Shown: positions 15,765 through 23,541, numbered from the stretch's first letter. The stretch is 23,805 nt of DNA from an uncultured Clostridium sp. (GCA_958349075.1 CATWBR010000010.1:1-23805), one strand, 5' to 3'. Made by a program: numbers and translations. The notes: generated from the letters alone by a model not told the origin.

Positions 15765-15918
15765 GCTGATTCTCTGCTTTTTGCCCGAAAATCAGGTCGG
15801 TTTTTTTAATTTTTTGTGCAATTGCCAAAAAATCCCCGGAAGGTCTGTATATTTTTTTCCTGACCGGACAATAATAAGTAAAACGGAGAAATCCGCATAC
15901 AGGAAAGGATGGTAGAAT

Positions 15919-16122
15919 ATGCAGAAAACTATAAATGTAATTGCTCTCACCATAGCCATTATTGGTGCAGTCAACTGGGGACTAATCGGGTTCTTTAACT
16001 TTAACCTCGTTTCCTATCTCTTTGGCTCCGCTTCCATGCTGTCCAAAGTCATTTACGCCCTGGTGGGAATCTGCGGATTATATCTCATCGGCTTCTACGG
16101 CCCTGTGACACAGGAGAAATAA
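15919..16122 (+). CDS. DUF378 family small membrane protein
   Basis: A 67-residue protein with two transmembrane helices. It matches the DUF378 (YuzA-like) pattern: 'IAIIGAVNWGLIGFFNFNLVSYLFG', then a second hydrophobic segment 'VIYALVGICGLYLIGFY'. The function of the family is unknown; members are found in many Firmicutes and Proteobacteria. AGGAAAGGATGG upstream supplies the ribosome site. It is transcribed divergently from the chemosensory operon and closed by its own terminator, so it seems independent of both neighbours. No convincing promoter was found in the 150 bp before it. Confidence 0.9.
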   Translation: MQKTINVIALTIAIIGAVNWGLIGFFNFNLVSYLFGSASMLSKVIYALVGICGLYLIGFYGPVTQEK

Positions 16123-16155
16123 CCCCCTGTTATCTACAACAATAAAATGGTTCCA

Positions 16156-16207
16156 AAAAAGAAACAGGACAGCAGATGATTCATCATCTGCCGCCCTGTT
16201 TCTTTTT
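16156..16207. terminator. Terminator hairpin between DUF378 gene and the mtl cluster
   Basis: A long imperfect inverted repeat (AAAAAGAAACAGG...GCAGATGATTCATCATCTGC...CCTGTTTCTTTTT) has an A-tract on one side and a T-tract on the other. It lies between convergent genes and probably serves both. Confidence 0.8.
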
Positions 16208-16247
16208 GCTGTTTCTTTTTACTGTTTTCTTTTTACTCGATTCTTTT
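16196..16247 (+). repeat. Short pyrimidine-rich tandem repeat
   Basis: Three consecutive 13-14-bp units of the form CTGTTTCTTTTTR (16196-16208, 16209-16221, 16222-16235) are followed by a decayed fourth. They extend the T-rich tail of the terminator. Probably slippage of that tail, with no evident function. Confidence 0.7.
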
Positions 16248-16301
16248 CACCGGTTTCAGTGAGAAGTCTGCGGAGTGTGCGTTTTGCCTCCGTAATTCCA
16301 C

Positions 16302-17564
16302 CTATCTTACTCCGAAATGCTCAAACAGGACTTTCTCCGCCTCGGCGTTCCAGAGTCCCTTATGGGCCTTGCAGCACTCATCCAGCTTCTTATAAAGCGG
16401 GTCCGTCTCTCCCAGTTTTGCAAAGTCGTCGATGGCTGTCAGCGGCATCTCAAACTGTGTATAGGTCAGCTTCTTTCCTCCCGGAATAGAAGGAAGGTTC
16501 TTTGTGGCCTCCGCGATACTGTCGATTCCGCCTACGTGGGTTACCATAACGGCCGGCTCAATCACGCCTTTTGCAGAGAGGGCGTTGGCCTCGATCAGGT
16601 CATCCGTGTTGCCGCCTGTGGTTCCCATGATATGTGTGCTTGTATAGTGGCAGTTGTAGAGATTGATCTCTGCCGAAAACTGGCTGTCGGTCGGTCCTGC
16701 AAAGAAGTTCATACAGCCGTCAAATGCCAGCAGTTTATCTCCCATCTCGGCTACCTGTCTGATTGGAGCATATACAAATACGTCGTCGTATCCGAGGCCT
16801 TCCGTGATAGCCATAAGCTCTGCAATCGGATCTGCCATTGCCGCTGTGTTTACATAGTGGAGCTCTACTCCCATCTCCCTGGCATGAGCCTCTGAAATTA
16901 CTTCCCTTGCGCGGTTGATTCTATCCTCATTGACATCGGTTACAACAATCCGTTTCGGCTTATTTTCAAACTGGATGCCATAGCTTACAGCTCCTAATCC
17001 CATTGGGCCGCAGCCTCCCATGATTAAAATATTGCCGTCCGCTTTTGTACCCATGGCATGCTCGTAATTCTGTTTGTTGGTGTGGTAATTAGCATGGTAT
17101 CCGCCGATAATGCAGCTCATCGGCTCTCCCAGGGATGCCTGGAAGTAGCTCTCGCCGTCGTAATTCAAGAGGCAGCCCATCTCCATTACCTCGTGAGGGA
17201 TAATGCAGTATGTGGCGGCTCCGCCGCAGAACTCATAGGAATATCCCGGGGAATCCAGCTTTCCCTGATAGTTGATAGCCGGCTGAACGGAAAATTTCTG
17301 TCCCGGTTTGAACTGATCCTGCCATTTTTTTCCGACCTGTACGATATCTCCGGCAAATTCATGGCCGACGATGATCGGGTTTGTATCGATATTCTGCGGT
17401 GCGCGTTTATGTTTTTTTCCCTGCTTAACCAGCTTGTAGGTAGACATGCAGATACTGTCGCTCATCACTTTTACAAGGATTTCATCATCCTTGATCTCTG
17501 GTAATTCAAATTCTTCTAATCTTAAGTCATCAAGCCCATACATTCTCACTGCTTTTGTTTTCAT
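16302..17564 (-). CDS. Zinc-dependent polyol-phosphate dehydrogenase, SorE-like
   Basis: This 420-residue cytoplasmic enzyme of the medium-chain (zinc) dehydrogenase superfamily resembles L-sorbose-1-phosphate reductase (SorE). The N-terminus 'YGLDDLRLEEFELPEIKDDE' and 'SDSICMSTYKLVKQG' follow that family. Catalytic zinc ligands are Cys39, His68/Glu69 (GHEF) and Glu147 (GEPMSC). The structural-zinc four-cysteine lobe is absent. The Rossmann motif GGCGPMGLGA (183-192) and Asp210 ending strand 2 suggest NAD(H). GGAGG lies 8 nt before ATG. It follows mtlF in the place where mtlD is expected, so it likely oxidises the hexitol phosphate made by the PTS to a ketose phosphate (inference). Confidence 0.85.
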   Translation of the reverse strand: MKTKAVRMYGLDDLRLEEFELPEIKDDEILVKVMSDSICMSTYKLVKQGKKHKRAPQNIDTNPIIVGHEFAGDIVQVGKKWQDQFKPGQKFSVQPAINYQGKLDSPGYSYEFCGGAATYCIIPHEVMEMGCLLNYDGESYFQASLGEPMSCIIGGYHANYHTNKQNYEHAMGTKADGNILIMGGCGPMGLGAVSYGIQFENKPKRIVVTDVNEDRINRAREVISEAHAREMGVELHYVNTAAMADPIAELMAITEGLGYDDVFVYAPIRQVAEMGDKLLAFDGCMNFFAGPTDSQFSAEINLYNCHYTSTHIMGTTGGNTDDLIEANALSAKGVIEPAVMVTHVGGIDSIAEATKNLPSIPGGKKLTYTQFEMPLTAIDDFAKLGETDPLYKKLDECCKAHKGLWNAEAEKVLFEHFGVR

Positions 17565-17654
17565 GTTTTAAACCTCCAATAATTGTTCTGTTTGATATCG
17601 TTCTGTTATCTATGATTACCAGCTTACCATTCCATCATCCTGAAAATTATTTTA

Positions 17655-18128
17655 TCACGCTTTTGTTGTAAATGTAGCGTAGATATCATCCTCTGTGCCC
17701 TTAATCAGTTCCTCTACCGCCTCCGGTGTTGCCATCTTTTCTGCGATGGTTGAGAGGATTTCCAGATGCTCCTCCCCTACTCCGGCGATTCCGATTATAA
17801 GGTTCACCTTCTCGTTTCCCCAGTCGGTGCCCTCCGGAAATACCATCACTGCTATGCCGGACTGTTTAATCTCTTTCTTTGCTTCCTCGACTCCATGCGG
17901 GAGCGCAATTCCGTTTCCTATATTGGTAGGGAATGAAAGTTCCCTTTTTATCATTGCATCTATATAACCTTCGTTTACATACCCACTGTCACAAAGGAGC
18001 TGTCCCACCGCCCGGATTACATCATCCTTCGGCATCGGGCTGCAGTTTAAACGGATATTTTTCTTCTCTAAAAGCTCCGGTTTCTGAATTTTTTCAGCCT
18101 GTTCTTTTTTCTTTCCAAAACCAAACAT
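17655..18128 (-). CDS. mtlF: PTS mannitol-type EIIA component
   Basis: The product is 157 residues. The EIIA (Mtl/Fru, PTS_EIIA_2) domain occupies about 18-155, with phosphorylatable His78 in GIALPHGVEEAK and the downstream 'GIAGVGEEHLEILSTIAE' segment. It receives phosphate from HPr and passes it to the IIB domain of MtlA. ATG at 18128 is preferred to ATG at 18146, since GGAGG is then 9 nt upstream. It has its own promoter and operator (18200-18270) and leads the sorE-like gene, 90 nt downstream with no intervening terminator, so the two probably form one transcript. Confidence 0.93.
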   Translation of the reverse strand: MFGFGKKKEQAEKIQKPELLEKKNIRLNCSPMPKDDVIRAVGQLLCDSGYVNEGYIDAMIKRELSFPTNIGNGIALPHGVEEAKKEIKQSGIAVMVFPEGTDWGNEKVNLIIGIAGVGEEHLEILSTIAEKMATPEAVEELIKGTEDDIYATFTTKA

Positions 18129-18199
18129 TTTCTTATTCCTCCTCATTATCTACAGGTTTTCCCGTTCCGGTGTTTCTTTCTGTTCCCTTTTATGTCTCA

Positions 18200-18229
18200 A
18201 TTATAGCCCCGGCGCGCCGCAGAATTCAA
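18200..18229 (-). promoter_or_regulatory. Promoter of mtlF and the sorE-like gene
   Basis: On the minus strand -35 TTGAAT (18229-18224) and a perfect -10 TATAAT (18205-18200) are separated by 18 nt. The spacer contains a 10-bp palindrome CGGCGCGCCG (18210-18219). An activator-type operator sits just upstream. Confidence 0.78.
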
Positions 18230-18245
18230 CTGAAACAAAAATGCA

Positions 18246-18270
18246 TTTGGCATCATCAGATAGTGACAAA
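18246..18270 (-). promoter_or_regulatory. Candidate MtlR operator upstream of mtlF
   Basis: The inverted repeat TTTGGCA-N11-TGACAAA ends 16 nt from the -35 box. The same motif, spacing and distance occur upstream of mtlA (22120-22144). The half-site TTGNCA resembles the MtlR boxes known from bacilli. Confidence 0.7.
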
Positions 18271-18294
18271 AGCTGAAGGCGGAAACTTTCGTGT

Positions 18295-20394
18295 CTACAT
18301 CCTGTCCAGATACTGGGCAAAGTATTTTTTGAGATACCGCGACAGTAAATCCCGGACGTTCTCCTCCTCTTTTGTTATGATGGCATTCAGGAACTCATCC
18401 TCCTCCACCAGCATCTGGCTTAAATATCCAAGCATGTCCGCATTCTCCTGCGTATGTCCTTCCTCCGGCATCAGCATCACGATGGCGGCCCTGATTCCCT
18501 TCATATCGGGGGCGGTAAACCTGTCTCCCGATTCCGGTACAAAGACCGTAAATACCGGCTTTGTTACACCGGCCGTCCGTGCGTGGAGAAGTGCGAATGA
18601 GAAATCCGGAAAGAACTGGGAGCCCATGGTTTCCCTTCTCTTTAAGGCCTCTATGATCATGGTCTGCCGATCCGCGTAGGGTGTCTGCTCCTCCCCCGCC
18701 TTTAAAAGCAGTTCCCCGAATGCCGCCGCCTCTTCAATCTTTGTACGTTTGAAACGTTTGATCAGCGATTTAATCTGGGTTGCCATATAGTTGACTTCCT
18801 CAAGCTGCCTTGTAAACGCCTCGTTCTCCTTCCCGGCCATCGGCATCCGTTCGTACTCACGCACCCTGGCGGCTATCTGCTCCATCTCCTGTGATGTCAG
18901 AAGGGGGCTTACGTAAAGGATATCCGCATTCTCCCTGATGGGAAGCGTGGATACAAAGAAGTCGGTATGCTCCAGCGCGAACGGGTTCAGATCGTTGACC
19001 CCGTATGCCGTAAGCTCGATGCGATCCCTGAAAAACTTGTTGATCCTGGAACACATCAGGCGAGATATTCCGATACCGCTGGCACAGACTACGCCCATGT
19101 TCACTTTTCTTTTTACCTCTTTCCGGCTTTCCAGGCGTACCATGGCGGCCCCGAAATGGATGGCCAGATAGCCAATCTCAGGCTCCGGCACGGCGAAACC
19201 GTAATGTTCCTCAATTACTCCGGCAACGTCGCGGCAGCGCTCGAAAATGGCGGCATAATCATTCTTTATCTGTTCCAGAAGCGGATTCTCAATCTTCATA
19301 TTGTTGGCAAGGCGCACTAATGTCGGCTGCAGATGGGCGGCCAGCCCCTGCACGACAAACTCCTCATCCTGCTTAAGTTGCCAGGCCACGGCCGGATCAA
19401 AACGGTCGATCATTGCGTTTACCACCGAAAGCAGCTCCCTCTGGCCGCTCACCCTGGCCTTTGAGTCCTCGTCCAGCTCTATCTGCTGCACCTTGGCCCC
19501 CTTGATGTGAAGACAGATGTAAGCCACCTCTATCTCAGGGATCCCGATCTCAAATTCCTTTTTCAGCTCCTCCACGATTCTGCCCGCCAGACGGAAATCC
19601 TCATCCCCCCGCAGGGACTCGACCATGGTTTCATTCTCTTCCAGTATCTCTTTCCCCAGGATCCTGTTAACCGCTATTGTCACATGCAGGACGAGCCCCA
19701 CGTAGGAATTCTCTGTCAGATTTAACAGTCTTCTGTCCTTCACCCTCTGGATGCACGCAATCACGCGCAGCAAAAGGTCGTTATTTAATATCTTGTAGAT
19801 GTTTTTATCATTTTTATTTTCCACCAGTTCAAACAGCGCCTGATCTTTTTCCTCATAAATATCCCGGATAAAACGCGTGTCGATATTTTCATCGATAAAA
19901 GCCCTGAGAGCCAGGCGGAAATCCTTCTCCCTGCCCTCTATGGATATCCCGTAACCCGGTTTCCGGTTGATTTTCAGGTTGAACGGAGCAAACCACTCCT
20001 CCGCAGCCTCCAGATCCGCGCTGATGGTCGCTTCGCTGACTCCAAACAGATCACTGTAGTAGTAAAGTTTTTTCAGCGTCTTGTCCTTCAGGATTTCCAG
20101 TATCAGCCTTTTGCGGCGCTCCGTCCTGTCCGAGACGTCCAGCGTATCCTTCTCATTAAGCTGCCGAAACAGCCTTTCCCTGTCTTCCGGTTCCCCCTCG
20201 AGCCACACTCCTGTTCCCGTTTTGGAACAGAACGTCACATTGTATTCTTTCAGCGCTTTTCCCAGATACTCCAGTTCCCTCTGTACCGTGCGCTTGCTCA
20301 GGTTCATCTGTTCCGCCAGATTTTTGACGGATATGACTTTATCTTCATTCAGCATGAGCAGAAGTATCTGCTGCATTCTCGGTGTAAAATCCAT
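18295..20394 (-). CDS. mtlR: Mannitol operon transcriptional activator, PRD/PTS-regulated
   Basis: The 699-residue product has MtlR architecture: an N-terminal HTH (about 10-65, 'VISVKNLAEQMNLSKRTVQR'); a second HTH region (about 110-135); PRD1 with His237 and His296; PRD2 with His354 and His413; an EIIB(Gat)-like domain with Cys437 (VCASGIGISR); and an EIIA(Mtl)-like domain with His604 (FALLHARTAG). Phosphorylation by HPr at PRD2 activates such proteins, while phosphorylation of the IIB-like Cys and IIA-like His by the PTS inhibits them. The start is uncertain: ATG 20394 has AGAGGG about 12 nt away, and GTG 20427 has AGGGCGG at a shorter distance. It lies about 200 nt after mtlA with a hairpin between. 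Confidence 0.93.
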   Translation of the reverse strand: MDFTPRMQQILLLMLNEDKVISVKNLAEQMNLSKRTVQRELEYLGKALKEYNVTFCSKTGTGVWLEGEPEDRERLFRQLNEKDTLDVSDRTERRKRLILEILKDKTLKKLYYYSDLFGVSEATISADLEAAEEWFAPFNLKINRKPGYGISIEGREKDFRLALRAFIDENIDTRFIRDIYEEKDQALFELVENKNDKNIYKILNNDLLLRVIACIQRVKDRRLLNLTENSYVGLVLHVTIAVNRILGKEILEENETMVESLRGDEDFRLAGRIVEELKKEFEIGIPEIEVAYICLHIKGAKVQQIELDEDSKARVSGQRELLSVVNAMIDRFDPAVAWQLKQDEEFVVQGLAAHLQPTLVRLANNMKIENPLLEQIKNDYAAIFERCRDVAGVIEEHYGFAVPEPEIGYLAIHFGAAMVRLESRKEVKRKVNMGVVCASGIGISRLMCSRINKFFRDRIELTAYGVNDLNPFALEHTDFFVSTLPIRENADILYVSPLLTSQEMEQIAARVREYERMPMAGKENEAFTRQLEEVNYMATQIKSLIKRFKRTKIEEAAAFGELLLKAGEEQTPYADRQTMIIEALKRRETMGSQFFPDFSFALLHARTAGVTKPVFTVFVPESGDRFTAPDMKGIRAAIVMLMPEEGHTQENADMLGYLSQMLVEEDEFLNAIITKEEENVRDLLSRYLKKYFAQYLDRM

Positions 20395-20496
20395 ACATTT
20401 ACCGTTCCCTCTCCCGTTTTCCCGCACTAAGCCGCCCTTATCCGGCTGTTTGGCTCCCCCGGATCTATATTCCGCCCGGTGTTTTTATACGATAGA

Positions 20497-20537
20497 AAGA
20501 CAGAACAGGGTGTGGATACACACCCGGTTTCTGTCTT
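20497..20537. terminator. Hairpin between mtlA and mtlR (attenuator-like)
   Basis: The upper stem GGGTGTG/CACACCC (20508-20514, 20519-20525) has a 4-nt loop. The lower stem AAGACAGAA/TTCTGTCTT (20497-20505, 20529-20537) lies beyond a small internal mismatch. Read in the direction of mtlA the right side is followed by TCTATCG, only weakly T-rich. It may be partial termination or mRNA 3'-end stabilisation, lowering mtlR relative to mtlA. Confidence 0.55.
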
Positions 20538-20591
20538 AACATTCTTCTATATGCGCCTGACCGGCCAATTGACGGGTCCGGGGCATTTCCC

Positions 20592-21971
20592 CTATCGGTT
20601 CAGTAATTCCTGAATCAGTTCATCGTATTCCGGCGCAGCCAGGAAATTGGTGATAAGGATAAGCTGTGCGTCCGGATTGCTGTGTCCGGCTCTCTCTCCA
20701 AGTTCCTGATGAGTTACCACAATCTGCGCATCGGCCGGGATGGAAGATACGGGTGAGTGCATAACCTCGATGCTGCCGAGGCCTGCCGCCGCCAGTTTCT
20801 TCTTGAGCACGGTTGCTCCCATTGCACTGGAACCCATTCCGGCATCACAGGCAAAGACAATTTTTCTGATTTCTTTTGTATTAACCGTTTTATGCTCTTC
20901 GGCAATTCCTTTTGCCGCATTCTTCATTTCTTTCATCTTGTTCTTCGAAGCTTCCAAATCCTCATCCTTGCCGGCAAATTTGAGAATCGGCATGGAAACA
21001 AAGAAGGATACCGCCGTAGCTACGAGAACGCCTGCAAGAACCGGGATATAACCGCCACGAGGGGTCATTCCGAGAATTGCAATGATACTTCCCGGTGAAG
21101 CCGGTGCTGAAAGTCCTGCGCCCAGCATCTGCTCTACAAAGATACCGCTGGCTCCGCCTGCGATAACAGACAGCAGTAAAAGCGGATTCATCAGGATATA
21201 TGGGAAATAAATCTCATGGATACCGCCGAGGAAATGGATGATTACGGCGCCGGGAGCGGAGCTCTTTGCAGAACCCTTACCTGCCAGGCAGTATGCCAGC
21301 AGCACGCCGAGTCCCGGGCCGGGGTTCGCCTCAAGCAGGAAGAAAATCGATTTTCCCGTCTCCTCCACCTGCTGGATTCCCATTGGTGAGAAAATTCCAT
21401 GGTTGATTGCGTTGTTCAGGAACAGAACCTTTGCAGGCTCGATAAAAATACTTGCCATTGGGAGGAGTTTGTTGTCAACAAAGAAACCAACGCCTGCCCT
21501 CATTGCCTCGTTTAATGTTTCTACGAGAGGTGTAACGCCCTTTAAGGTAAGGAGTGTCAGGATTGCTCCCACGATGCCGAGTGAGAAGTTGTTGACCAGC
21601 ATCTCAAAACCTGCCGGAATCTTACCTTCTATTAAACTGTCTATCTTTTTCATAATCCATGCAGCCAGAGGACCTACAATCATGGCACCGATAAACATTG
21701 GAATATCGGAACCTACAATTACGCCCATGGTTGCGATGGCGCCGATTACGCCGCCCCGCTGTCCGTGTACGGCAGCGCCGCCCGTGTAGGCAATAAGCAG
21801 CGGCAGAAGCACGGTTGACATTGGTGTTACAAGCGCAGCCAGTGACTCATTCGGCATCCAGCCCGTCGGGATAAACAATGCCGTGATTAACCCCCATGCG
21901 ATAAATGCGCCGATATTCGGCATAACCATTCCGCTTAAAAACCGTCCAAATAACTGAACTTTTTCTTTCAT
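20592..21971 (-). CDS. mtlA: PTS mannitol-type transporter EIICB
   Basis: This 459-residue membrane permease has an EIIC domain (about 1-335) with multiple transmembrane segments. Its signatures include 'MVMPNIGAFIAWGLITALF' and GGIHEIYFPYILMNP with Glu253, the residue family corresponding to the substrate-binding Glu of E. coli MtlA. A linker leads to the EIIB domain (about 366-459) with phosphocysteine Cys375 in VFACDAGMGSSAMG. No IIA domain is fused; it is supplied by mtlF. It imports and phosphorylates a hexitol, most probably mannitol, giving the 1-phosphate. AGAGGG lies 7 nt before ATG. It has its own promoter at 22074-22103 with a candidate MtlR operator upstream. Confidence 0.94.
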   Translation of the reverse strand: MKEKVQLFGRFLSGMVMPNIGAFIAWGLITALFIPTGWMPNESLAALVTPMSTVLLPLLIAYTGGAAVHGQRGGVIGAIATMGVIVGSDIPMFIGAMIVGPLAAWIMKKIDSLIEGKIPAGFEMLVNNFSLGIVGAILTLLTLKGVTPLVETLNEAMRAGVGFFVDNKLLPMASIFIEPAKVLFLNNAINHGIFSPMGIQQVEETGKSIFFLLEANPGPGLGVLLAYCLAGKGSAKSSAPGAVIIHFLGGIHEIYFPYILMNPLLLLSVIAGGASGIFVEQMLGAGLSAPASPGSIIAILGMTPRGGYIPVLAGVLVATAVSFFVSMPILKFAGKDEDLEASKNKMKEMKNAAKGIAEEHKTVNTKEIRKIVFACDAGMGSSAMGATVLKKKLAAAGLGSIEVMHSPVSSIPADAQIVVTHQELGERAGHSNPDAQLILITNFLAAPEYDELIQELLNR

Positions 21972-22043
21972 ACTGATTCCCTCTTTCCACTTTTATGTTC
22001 TATCTTCCAATTTCCGTTCGTGTATTTCCAATTTGATAAAAGT

Positions 22044-22055
22044 GACCGGCCGGTC
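22044..22055. promoter_or_regulatory. GACCGGCCGGTC palindrome in the mtlA leader
   Basis: A perfect 12-bp palindrome lies about 20 nt downstream of the mtlA -10 box, inside the untranslated leader, with TTTGATA-like sequences on both sides. It could be a repressor operator or a leader hairpin. The sequence alone does not decide. Confidence 0.4.
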
Positions 22056-22073
22056 GTTCCTTTTGATAGTTTT

Positions 22074-22103
22074 ATTATACCCGTCCTGAGGGAAATATTT
22101 CAA
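22074..22103 (-). promoter_or_regulatory. Promoter of mtlA
   Basis: On the minus strand -35 TTGAAA (22103-22098) and a perfect -10 TATAAT (22079-22074) are separated by 18 nt, the same spacer length as the mtlF promoter. The leader to the mtlA start is about 95 nt. Confidence 0.8.
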
Positions 22104-22110
22104 CATGAAG

Positions 22111-22174
22111 AAACAAGGATTTGTCACTATGTAATAGCGCCAAAAATCTGGCTGGCAGTGACAAATCCCTGTTT
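22111..22174. promoter_or_regulatory. mtlA upstream region: MtlR operator inside a long inverted repeat
   Basis: TTTGTCA-N11-CGCCAAA (22120-22144) repeats the motif upstream of mtlF at the identical 16-nt distance from the -35 box. A further half-site TGACAAA lies at 22159-22165. The whole is enclosed by a 17-bp inverted repeat (22111-22127 with 22158-22174, one mismatch). As RNA this could also act as a terminator for dacA, whose stop lies about 140 nt upstream on the same strand. Confidence 0.65.
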
Positions 22175-22179
22175 AATTT

Positions 22180-22283
22180 TAACGGTATAAGATCTCGTAT
22201 TCCAGATAAAGGAAAATTTTATGGTCGCTTTAGCGACATCATTCCTTACCGCCGCAGCGCGATCATCGCGGAGCGTTTTTTTT
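22180..22283 (+). other. Structured intergenic stretch ending in a plus-strand terminator
   Basis: AAGGAA (22209-22214) pairs with TTCCTT (22242-22247) around an inner stem-loop GTCGC-TTTA-GCGAC (22224-22237). Next comes a GC-rich hairpin CGC-ag-CGCGATcATCGCG-ga-GCG (22253-22275) and then T8 (22276-22283), a textbook terminator for plus-strand transcription. No plus-strand gene precedes it, and no clear plus-strand promoter was found. It may end a small RNA or be an orphan remnant. Together with the mtlA regulatory sites this accounts for most of the gene-free stretch 21972-22311. Confidence 0.45.
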
Positions 22284-22311
22284 ATAGGAAAAACTTTCCC
22301 ATGAAAAAAAG

Positions 22312-23541
22312 CTATACACAGAAACTGGAGGCGGCTCTCTTCAGATAATCGAGGAAATTGGCTTTTCTCACGTCCTCCGCCGCTACGATATCCACGCTTC
22401 CAAGCTCCTGCCCGTTTAACCGGTAGACGAGACGGCCCAGGATATCGCCCTCGTTGACGGGCGCTTTGATTCCTTCTTCAAACACCCACTCCTTCTCAAT
22501 GCCTCCAAAGTCTTCCCCCTTCATCGTCAGATAGGAAAAGGTTCCGTTCAGCCTTCCCTGCACGGTGTCCTGAATTCCGTTTATGAGCGCGGCCGGCGGC
22601 ACTGTGCCCGGATCTTCATCGCGGTACATCCGGCAGTTGGCATAACCGTAGTTTAAGAGTGTCAATGCATCGCCGAACCTGGCTTTAAAATCGGGCGCCG
22701 CAAGAATGACGGCGATAAGTTCCACACCGTCTTTTTTTGCCGTTGCGGACAGACAGTATTTTGCCAGGGAGGTCGAACCCGTTTTCAGGCCGGTCACCTC
22801 AAAATTGGTAGCCATTTTAAGCAGCTTGTTGGTATTGGAAAGGCCGAATTCCTTTGTACCCTGTTTTGTTACGTGGGTGATATTTTCCATCCATATCGTG
22901 GAGTAATTAAAGATCTCGGGATATTTTGTGATAAGCTCCCTCGACATTAACGCTATATCACGGGCCGACATTGCATGGGTCGTGGAATCGGTCAGTCCGC
23001 AGCAGTCCTCAAAGTTTGCATTTTCCATCCCAAGGCCCTTTGCCCGCTCGTTCATCATTTTCACAAATGTGGCCTCATCTCCGCCTATGTATTCCGCCAT
23101 TGCCACGCTGGCATCATTGCCCGACGCAATGACGATGCACTTGATCAGCGTCTCCACGGTCTGGACTTCCCCCTCCTCCAGGAACACCTGGGAACCTCCC
23201 ATGGATTTTGCGTGGGCGCTGGTGACTACTTCATCGTCCAGATGAATCTTTCCGGACTTCAGGGCGTCAAAAGTCAAAAGCAGTGTCATGATTTTCGTAA
23301 CGCTGGCCGGGTTCCTGGCCTCGTCGGCATTCTTTTCATAAATCACAGTTCCGGTGGACGCCTCAATGAGGATTGCCTCCGGAGCCTGAATTTCCGGCCC
23401 GTCCGCAGCCTGGACCATCGCCGAGGCCGCCGCGGCCGGAATCTCCGGAACCGAAGCATACACGCTGCAAAGCCCCGCCTGCAGGACCATCATAATCGTC
23501 AAAATAACTGCCGTTAATCGTTTCATACCTTTTCTCCGCAT
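22312..23541 (-). CDS. dacA: D-alanyl-D-alanine carboxypeptidase (PBP5/DacA type)
   Basis: The product is 409 residues and exported. A signal peptide (about 1-30, ending near VYAS) is followed by a short Ala-rich segment and the serine peptidase S11 domain with all three active-site motifs: SxxK Ser80-Lys83 (ASVTK), SxN Ser140-Asn142 (SGNDAS) and KTG 253-255 (GLKTGST). A PBP5 C-terminal beta domain (about 295-385) and a possible amphipathic anchor (FLDYLKRAAS) follow. It trims the terminal D-Ala from peptidoglycan pentapeptides at the cell surface. ATG 23541 has AAGGAA about 5-6 nt away; ATG 23526 (GGAG, 7 nt) is equally possible. No convincing promoter was found in the 260 nt upstream, and that stretch holds no gene I can support. 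Confidence 0.93.
   Translation of the reverse strand: MRRKGMKRLTAVILTIMMVLQAGLCSVYASVPEIPAAAASAMVQAADGPEIQAPEAILIEASTGTVIYEKNADEARNPASVTKIMTLLLTFDALKSGKIHLDDEVVTSAHAKSMGGSQVFLEEGEVQTVETLIKCIVIASGNDASVAMAEYIGGDEATFVKMMNERAKGLGMENANFEDCCGLTDSTTHAMSARDIALMSRELITKYPEIFNYSTIWMENITHVTKQGTKEFGLSNTNKLLKMATNFEVTGLKTGSTSLAKYCLSATAKKDGVELIAVILAAPDFKARFGDALTLLNYGYANCRMYRDEDPGTVPPAALINGIQDTVQGRLNGTFSYLTMKGEDFGGIEKEWVFEEGIKAPVNEGDILGRLVYRLNGQELGSVDIVAAEDVRKANFLDYLKRAASSFCV

Noticed and set aside
15666..15918. Sigma-28 (flagellar/chemotaxis) promoter upstream of the chemosensory operon
   Set aside because: No TAAA-N15-GCCGATAA-like pair was found; a 17-nt-spaced sigma-A promoter explains the start better.
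18147..22110. Catabolite repression (cre) sites near the mtl promoters
   Set aside because: I looked for the TGNAANCGNTNNCA pattern around both promoters by eye and found no good match; a weight-matrix scan would be needed to exclude weak ones.
22121..22348. Plus-strand open frame of 75 codons between dacA and mtlA
   Set aside because: It runs through the MtlR motif, several hairpins and the T8 terminator, has no ribosome site and overlaps the dacA 3' end. No family resemblance.
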